This document shows positions 50,265 through 54,466 of a DNA stretch of 54,466 bases, one piece after another. The first letter of the stretch is position 1; each line of letters opens with the position of its first letter. The position numbers and the translations under genes were made by a program. The notes below the pieces were generated by a model that had not been told where the DNA came from, ran no database searches, and was given only the letters and a program-made list of their open reading frames with translations. This stretch comes from Haloarculaceae archaeon H-GB1-1 (GTDB lineage Archaea > Halobacteriota > Halobacteria > Halobacteriales > Haloarculaceae): positions 1-54,466 of the forward strand of contig JARUKX010000024.1 of assembly GCA_029688825.1 (NCBI GenBank), given 5' to 3'.

Positions 50265-50777
50265 TCAAGGGCTACCGACTATATTTGATTGGCTTTGATT
50301 TTGGTACGTCCTGACAAAATTGACAGCTACTGCTGATGCATCTTCAAATCGTTCTGTATCAAATCCAGTTATCCGTATCGTTATGAATGAGACATCCGCA
50401 CCCTTGTTGTATTCGCTGCTTTGAATCGTTCTAATATCATTATTCAACATCTCATCTAATTCGTCCCACAGAACATCTGGTATCTCTCTCCCTTCGAATG
50501 CTAGCGTAATATCGGTATATCCGTAGTCAAGGGTTAGGCCCCGTAGTATCTTCTTGTGAATTTTCTCAGGGGGATAACAGCTGACAGAACCGACCTTAGC
50601 ACTCACTATTCCACGAGTAACGGTATCTCCTTTGTAATTCTCATTGAACCACCGTTGTCTTTCATCTGTATTGGTCAATCTTCTATCTGCTAACCTCCAG
50701 TAAAAATAGATGCTACCTGCGAGTCCCGATGCGATTGCGAATAGATTGAATCCTGCTCCGATAATTGACGAAAGCAT
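50265..50777 (-). CDS. Hypothetical protein with one membrane helix
   Basis: The 170-residue protein starts with a membrane helix (GAGFNLFAIASGLAGSIYFYWRLAD) and continues as a soluble alpha/beta domain (VSAKVGSVSCYPPEKIHKKILRGLTLDYGYTDITLAFEGREIPDVLWDEL... VSFITIRITGFDTERFEDASAVAVNFV, in parts). No family is recognised. It is AT-rich, and lies 39 nt upstream of the zinc-ribbon gene on the same strand, so both may be one unit of the provirus. Confidence 0.65.
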   Translation of the reverse strand: MLSSIIGAGFNLFAIASGLAGSIYFYWRLADRRLTNTDERQRWFNENYKGDTVTRGIVSAKVGSVSCYPPEKIHKKILRGLTLDYGYTDITLAFEGREIPDVLWDELDEMLNNDIRTIQSSEYNKGADVSFITIRITGFDTERFEDASAVAVNFVRTYQNQSQSNIVGSP

Positions 50778-50905
50778 ATATTCGGAGTTTCAGATCACGT
50801 GACTTAACATCTCGGCTACTTTTGAGGGGCATGAGGAGAGAGAAGACAAAATTCGATTTCGTTTCTAACTACGTAATCTATATTCGAAAACTGAATTCTG
50901 CTGAA

Positions 50906-51148
50906 TTATCTATACTTGCTTACTGTTCGCGTCCGATATTCAAGCCCGAGGACGGATGTGTTCCCAACGGCCTGTATGGTTGTCGGCTCGATCTCCCCGC
51001 GAGCTTGTTCGATATTTCGTTTCGATTCGATGAGGTGGCGAAGCGCGGCGTCGATAGCGTCGGATTTCGGCACGTCTTCCCACTCCTCACGTGACCCAGC
51101 AACGATTCCGCGAACATCTTCTAATAGTTGCTCGCGTTCGTCGGTCAC
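50906..51148 (-). CDS. Small haloarchaeal antitoxin-like protein
   Basis: The 80-residue protein reads EREQLLEDVRGIVAGSREEW, PKSDAIDAALRHLIESKRNIEQARGE, the pattern of small haloarchaeal proteins resembling RHH/VapB-type antitoxins (a short helix pair with AIDAALRHL). It starts at GTG 51148. A TATA box (TTTATA on the minus strand, 51176-51171) lies 23-28 nt upstream, so the transcript is leaderless. No toxin gene is visible beside it. A divergent small frame shares the TATA region. Confidence 0.65.
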   Translation of the reverse strand: MTDEREQLLEDVRGIVAGSREEWEDVPKSDAIDAALRHLIESKRNIEQARGEIEPTTIQAVGNTSVLGLEYRTRTVSKYR

Positions 51149-51204
51149 GGGGGGTACCTGTAGTGAGCCATATAAACCGACTGATGTTACCTCATCTTGA
51201 ACCT

Positions 51205-51309
51205 ATGCGAACGGGCGAATCTGGAGTGACTGAAACGGCGTTTCTTTATGTACAACAGGCTCGGCCCATGCCCATGGCCACGGCGATCCGCCAGTACCAG
51301 CCGATTTGA
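51205..51309 (+). CDS. Very small open frame (34 residues), uncertain
   Basis: ATG 51205 follows a TATAAA (51171-51176) at 29-34 nt, the distance of a leaderless gene. The peptide MRTGESGVTETAFLYVQQ... ends with TGA at 51309 and has no recognisable feature. The same TATA region may serve the minus-strand gene, so transcription towards this frame is not certain. Confidence 0.25.
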   Translation: MRTGESGVTETAFLYVQQARPMPMATAIRQYQPI

Positions 51310-51558
51310 TGTGACGATCTCGTCGAAACCGACTCGCTATTCACATCAATCGCTGTTGCTCACTCAATCGGCGTCGGACCCCAGGTAGTCCGATAGCGAA
51401 AACACGTTTTGGAACAATATTCTCAAGTAGTTTTTTCCTTGGGATGGTTGTTCTGTTCAATAAGTCCACCCCAATGTGTATTCGATGTAGATTAGCTATA
51501 GAATAGGAATATTCACACGTAAGAAACTTACCAGACGAACTTCCATCACATAAACAAC

Positions 51559-51801
51559 ATGGCAGGGGATGTTCGCAATCCGTTGGGCGATCTCAAAGGG
51601 TATCAGTTCTGGGCACTTGTCGGGATTCTAATCATAATCGTACCCCGTATCCTCCTTACGTACGAAATTCCTCTTGGAATATTTATCCTACCAATATGGG
51701 AAAACCCACAAGCCACTATCCTTCTAAATGATGCTGTTGGCTTTCTCATTACTTTGAGCGCGTACTTTACGTATAGGAAATTTGTGAACTCAGCTACTTA
51801 A
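51559..51801 (+). CDS. Small membrane protein with two helices
   Basis: The 80-residue protein has two membrane helices (FWALVGILIIIVPRILLTYEI and ILLNDAVGFLITLSAYFTYRK). It is AT-rich and part of the provirus. Its stop TAA overlaps the TAA of the convergent AbrB-like gene in the tetranucleotide ttaa (51798-51801). No function is recognised. Confidence 0.65.
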   Translation: MAGDVRNPLGDLKGYQFWALVGILIIIVPRILLTYEIPLGIFILPIWENPQATILLNDAVGFLITLSAYFTYRKFVNSAT

Positions 51802-52046
51802 TGATGGTCGCATTCTAATAATTTCTGAGCAACCACACGACCCACATAGTCAGTCTCTTCTACAGCCGGGAGGCCCCCTTCCTCGTCGGTCATCCGCACC
51901 ACATACACCCGCTCATCAAGGCGATCCACGGTAAGAGCCTGCTCGTTGGGAAACTCCCCGTCTGGATCGACGACGCCATCCTGTTCGAGGAAGGTCTTCG
52001 GGATCGTGGCCATGCCGCTGCCGTTCTTGACGCGTAGTTTCTGCAT
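51798..52046 (-). CDS. AbrB/SpoVT-like swapped-hairpin regulator
   Basis: The 82-residue protein begins [32 protein letters not shown] in short segments: the pattern K-V-x5-S-x-TIPK is that of AbrB-type swapped-hairpin DNA-binding domains ([19 protein letters not shown]). ATG 52046 is chosen, with a TATA-like TTTATG on the minus strand 29-34 nt upstream. It is divergent from the structural genes and shares a control region with several dyads, so it probably represses or controls the virion genes. Confidence 0.65.
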   Translation of the reverse strand: MQKLRVKNGSGMATIPKTFLEQDGVVDPDGEFPNEQALTVDRLDERVYVVRMTDEEGGLPAVEETDYVGRVVAQKLLECDHH

Positions 52047-52062
52047 GGGCACCGAGGCGGTG

Positions 52063-52121
52063 CCGTCAGGGTAGCATAAAGGTATCTGACGGTCCCCGAT
52101 TCGGGGGCTTTGCGATACCTT
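52063..52121. promoter_or_regulatory. Nested inverted repeats between AbrB-like gene and virion genes
   Basis: Dyad 1: CCGTCAG (52063-52069) and CTGACGG (52086-52092) flank the shared TATA-like gcataaa (52073-52079). Dyad 2: AAGGTATC (52079-52086) and GATACCTT (52114-52121), which in turn enclose dyad 3, CCCCGA-T-TCGGGG (52094-52106). Three overlapping perfect dyads in 59 bp between a regulator and the capsid/spike genes are a strong operator candidate. Confidence 0.6.
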
Positions 52122-52153
52122 CTAGACACCCCGACGGCAGGCTGAGCGTGCCC

Positions 52154-52585
52154 ATGTTTGGCAAAGTGGACATGGAGGACGCGCTGGCGGGCACGGTGTT
52201 CGCGGCGTCGGCCTTCGTAACGAACGGAATCGCATCTATCAGCATCCTCGGTAACGACCTCGGAGCAGCCGTCTGGACGGTACAGGGAACGCCCATCACG
52301 TTCGCGTTCCTGCTCACGGTGGTCGCACTCGCGACGGCGTACGCGACGAACCGGGTGAACGAGAGTCACGGACAGAACTACGAGCTGAACACGGACCTCG
52401 CGGAGATCGTGCGTGGCTCGGCGACCGTCGAGACGTACCTCGCACTCGCGACGCTGACGCTCGTGCTGGTCACTGGCTTCAACGTTCTCGGCGCGCAGGA
52501 CTTCGTGGCCGGCTCGGTGGCTATTGGGCTGGTCGTCGTCGCACTGGAAGCGGCGGGGTACTACGTCGTCTCCTACCTGGGGTAA
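52154..52585 (+). CDS. Pleolipovirus VP3-like internal membrane protein
   Basis: The 143-residue protein has four membrane helices ([69 protein letters not shown]) and short loops, as in the VP3-like matrix protein under the virion membrane of pleolipoviruses. Start choice: ATG 52154 ([13 protein letters not shown]); a GTG at 52148 and an ATG at 52172 are alternatives. It precedes the spike gene, the conserved order in this virus family. Assignment is by size, topology and order. Confidence 0.7.
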   Translation: MFGKVDMEDALAGTVFAASAFVTNGIASISILGNDLGAAVWTVQGTPITFAFLLTVVALATAYATNRVNESHGQNYELNTDLAEIVRGSATVETYLALATLTLVLVTGFNVLGAQDFVAGSVAIGLVVVALEAAGYYVVSYLG

Positions 52586-52590
52586 TCGCT

Positions 52591-52749
52591 ATGCCTGAGA
52601 TTTTCTTCATCCTTCCAGCCGCGGCGCTATCCGTCGCGTCGGTGGGACTGCTGACCCAGTACGTCCGGGCGAAACGACGCCCACGAGCGGCGACGGATGC
52701 CGACTTTCGCGCCGCTATCGAACAGATCGAGACGGGAGAGCGCCCATGA
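52591..52749 (+). CDS. Small single-helix membrane protein between VP3-like and spike genes
   Basis: The 52-residue protein MPEIFFILPAAALSVASV... has one N-terminal membrane helix followed by a basic patch (YVRAKRRPRAATDADF) and an acidic tail. Its TGA overlaps the spike ATG (ATGA, 52746-52749) and it starts 5 nt after the VP3-like stop, so it is firmly within the virion operon. The frame has normal haloarchaeal codon use. Function unknown; perhaps a minor virion or assembly protein. Confidence 0.65.
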   Translation: MPEIFFILPAAALSVASVGLLTQYVRAKRRPRAATDADFRAAIEQIETGERP

Positions 52750-54242
52750 AGTCGGTGTTCTCGTCGGTCGTCGCGTTTCTGCTCGTCACCTCTGCAATCG
52801 GTGGGAGCTTCGCGCCGGTCGGCACGGCCTCGGCGGCCGAAGCCGGCCAGTGTACCGCGCTCGACGACTTCGTGATGTTCCTCACCCTCGGACTGGTGAA
52901 CGGCGATAGCTGTACGCGGCAAGCGTACGTCGACGCCGCCGTTGAGGACATGGTGGCTTCGGACGCCAACCAGACGAAGGTAGACATCTACTCCGGCGCG
53001 ACCGGGGTGAAAGCCGGCACAGAAGCGTGGCTCGTCCCCTACGATAATCACCTCAGTGACACCGAATCCGTCGCGTGGATGAAGGCCGAGGCCGCGGTGG
53101 CCGAAGCCTACGCCAACGGCTCGTCGAAAGCAGTGGCGAAGGTTCGCGCGAAAGAGGCCATCGCCGACTACTACGCCATTCGGCAGGTCAACCTCATCGA
53201 ACAGTACAACGTCTCTCTATCGCAGATGCATTCACTCCGCGAGATGGCGCTTCAGGAGGATGGCATCGGCCAGTACTACATTTGGTTGTCCTACGACTCT
53301 GGAACCTACTCGGATGGGCCGGATGCAATCAACGGACTCACCGAACGCACGGTGACGCTTGCGAACGGCTCGACGCACGGCACGGAAGCCTACTACGTCG
53401 AGAACTGTGGGGCCGGCAAGTGCAACTACTACAACACGCCGGCCGACTACGACACGAATTTCGGTAGCTACGGTGAGTCGCGCTACCTCGAAGTCAAGCC
53501 GCCGAACAGCAACTACGAGAAGTTGCAGGCGTTCGACTTCAAGGCGTTTCCCCAGCGGTGGAACCAGATCCAGTCGATGAACACGAACCTCCAGGCTGAG
53601 GCGGACGTCTTCGTCGACGCGACGTGGACGGACTTCGAGGCCGGCCAGGTCAACGCGAGCGACGTGATTTCCTCGCACACGGCCATGTTCGAGTACGGCG
53701 TCCGCTCGGCGGACGAGGACGAAGGGCTGTGGCGCTCGACAGCCGCGCTCGCGATGATGGGCTACGATACGCCGAATCTGACGAGTTCGGGGACCATGAC
53801 CGTCGAGTACGGCGTCGGTAACTACACCGGCCTCATCATGGCCCGGAACGCTCCGAACGGCTCGTGGGAAGCGAACACGACCTACAACACGTCGTCTATC
53901 GACGGCCCGGTGTTCATGCTCACCACCGACGGCGAGAAGGTGGACTTCGCCGACGGGCGTGAGTTCACTATCACGGGCATGACCGCGAAGGACGGTACTT
54001 CGGTGAACGCCACTGAGACGACCAAATACGTCTACAAGACGGCGAACACCTCCGAGATGCTGGAACTACAGGGACAGCTGCTCGATCTCCGCGCCGAGAT
54101 CGAAGAACGCGAACTCGCCCGGATCGGCGCGGGCGACGGCATCGGCGGATTGTTCGGTGGCTCCATCGACTCGACGACCGCGCTGGTCGGCGTCGCCGGC
54201 CTCGCCGTGGTCGTCATTCTCGGCAAGGGCGGGCGGAGGTAG
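52746..54242 (+). CDS. Pleolipovirus VP4-like spike protein
   Basis: The 498-residue protein has a signal peptide (MKSVFSSVVAFLLVTSAIGG...ASAAEA), a long Cys- and Asn-glycosylation-site-containing ectodomain (NENCGAGKCNYYN-like Cys pair, many NxS/NxT), a coiled coil (about 440-460, SEMLELQGQLLDLRAEIEER) and a C-terminal membrane helix (STTALVGVAGLAVVVILGK) ending in GGRR. This is the architecture of VP4-like fusion spikes of pleolipoviruses. These bind the host and fuse the viral membrane with the cell. The ectodomain sequence itself is expected to be variable. Confidence 0.78.
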   Translation: MKSVFSSVVAFLLVTSAIGGSFAPVGTASAAEAGQCTALDDFVMFLTLGLVNGDSCTRQAYVDAAVEDMVASDANQTKVDIYSGATGVKAGTEAWLVPYDNHLSDTESVAWMKAEAAVAEAYANGSSKAVAKVRAKEAIADYYAIRQVNLIEQYNVSLSQMHSLREMALQEDGIGQYYIWLSYDSGTYSDGPDAINGLTERTVTLANGSTHGTEAYYVENCGAGKCNYYNTPADYDTNFGSYGESRYLEVKPPNSNYEKLQAFDFKAFPQRWNQIQSMNTNLQAEADVFVDATWTDFEAGQVNASDVISSHTAMFEYGVRSADEDEGLWRSTAALAMMGYDTPNLTSSGTMTVEYGVGNYTGLIMARNAPNGSWEANTTYNTSSIDGPVFMLTTDGEKVDFADGREFTITGMTAKDGTSVNATETTKYVYKTANTSEMLELQGQLLDLRAEIEERELARIGAGDGIGGLFGGSIDSTTALVGVAGLAVVVILGKGGRR

Positions 54243-54247
54243 CGACC

Positions 54248-54466
54248 ATGCGTTTTCGTGCATCCATCGCGCTCGGAGCGGCTGTGTTGCTCCTGCTCCT
54301 GGCGACCGCTCCGGCCCTCGCTGCCGACAACAGTACTCAGCCCATGCCCATAGCGAATCAGACACAGACCGAACGAATCGACGAGAACACGGTTCTCCTG
54401 CACTCGGAGTACTCCGCGACCGACGACGTGGCTCGCATCACGCTCCGCTCGGAGAGCCTACAGACT
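54248..54466 (+). CDS. Secreted viral protein, partial (cut by window end)
   Basis: ATG 54248 starts a protein with a Sec signal peptide (MRFRASIALGAAVLLLLLA, ending at about PALAA) followed by a polar, Thr/Gln/Glu-rich sequence to the window edge (73 codons seen). It lies 5 nt after the spike stop and belongs to the virion operon. Pleolipoviruses have one or more such secreted or membrane proteins between the spike and the NTPase genes; no function is known. Confidence 0.6.
   Translation, partial: MRFRASIALGAAVLLLLLATAPALAADNSTQPMPIANQTQTERIDENTVLLHSEYSATDDVARITLRSESLQT

Larger units (their letters stand above)
47288..54466. mobile_element. Integrated pleolipovirus-like provirus (left part)
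   Basis: The segment starts at a tRNA-Ala 3'-end match, is followed at once by a tyrosine integrase, and ends (within the window) in a VP3-like / small membrane / VP4-like spike block typical of betapleolipoviruses such as SNJ2-like proviruses. Genes between about 48,600 and 51,800 are short and clearly AT-richer than the host. The right end, an NTPase (VP8-like) and a replication gene must lie beyond the window if the element is complete. Confidence 0.75.

Noticed and set aside
50765-51094. 109-codon plus-strand frame
   Set aside because: It overlaps the antitoxin-like gene antisense and has no recognisable features; the minus-strand gene has a TATA box at leaderless distance.
1-54466. rRNA or complete tRNA genes
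   Set aside because: I found no rRNA signature and no complete tRNA; only the 13-bp tRNA-Ala tail at 47288-47300.

Overview
The window is chromosomal DNA of a halophilic archaeon (class Halobacteria). The support is high GC, strongly acidic proteins, TATA-like boxes 23-35 nt before many start codons (leaderless genes), bacterioruberin-type carotenoid genes, a Bat/DmsR-type regulator, an Orc1/Cdc6 gene and a pleolipovirus-like provirus. The genus cannot be fixed from the sequence.

Positions 1-17,500 are mostly housekeeping and accessory metabolism: the end of a PEAET-repeat protein, an AzlC/AzlD exporter pair, an OsmC protein, a PAS histidine kinase, a YchF-type GTPase, an MFS transporter, an aldehyde ferredoxin oxidoreductase, a redoxin, a lipase-maturation-factor-like membrane protein tail-to-tail with a DCC-family thiol protein, an APC permease coupled to a universal stress protein, a CBS-MaoC fusion, a stand-alone ATP-grasp protein, a 5-formyl-THF cyclo-ligase-like protein and a Gln-rich protein. 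Several divergent promoters carry perfect inverted repeats.

Positions 17,800-25,300 hold an SDR gene and a four-gene carotenoid operon on the minus strand (crtB, crtD, lyeJ, cruF order; adjacent or overlapping genes), enough to take geranylgeranyl-PP towards bacterioruberin if a phytoene desaturase is encoded elsewhere. The crtD-like gene contains an in-frame block of five back-to-back hairpins encoding 16-residue tandem repeats. A membrane histidine kinase, a membrane protein and a Cys-rich protein follow.

Positions 25,400-29,750 hold the most unusual gene set: an Orc1/Cdc6-like ATPase, then a region with four TTTCCGGT copies, then an overlapping operon of a RecA/RadA-like protein without a P-loop, an 81-residue helical protein and a B-family DNA polymerase with a degenerate motif C and no recognisable exonuclease motif. 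I read it as a possible archaeal counterpart of the bacterial ImuA/ImuB-type mutagenesis module. Next to it is a 515-bp gene-free region with several hairpins, a candidate structured RNA.

Positions 30,200-47,100 contain an AstE/AspA-type hydrolase, a VOC protein, and a complete membrane-bound molybdoenzyme operon (FeS subunit, NrfD anchor, Tat-exported catalytic subunit, TorD chaperone). It is transcribed divergently from a PAS-GAF-Bat-HTH regulator and has a Bat-like dyad just upstream of its TATA box. A DUF763 remnant, a seven-repeat surface protein and an RND/MMPL exporter follow.

From about 47,288 to the window end (beyond 54,466) lies an integrated element. A 13-bp match to the 3' end of a haloarchaeal tRNA-Ala marks the probable left attachment site. 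It is followed by a tyrosine integrase with a small overlapping upstream frame, a winged-helix protein, a RelE/RHH toxin-antitoxin pair, several AT-richer small genes, an AbrB-like regulator divergent from the structural genes, and a VP3-like membrane protein, a small membrane protein and a VP4-like spike. The last gene is cut by the window edge.
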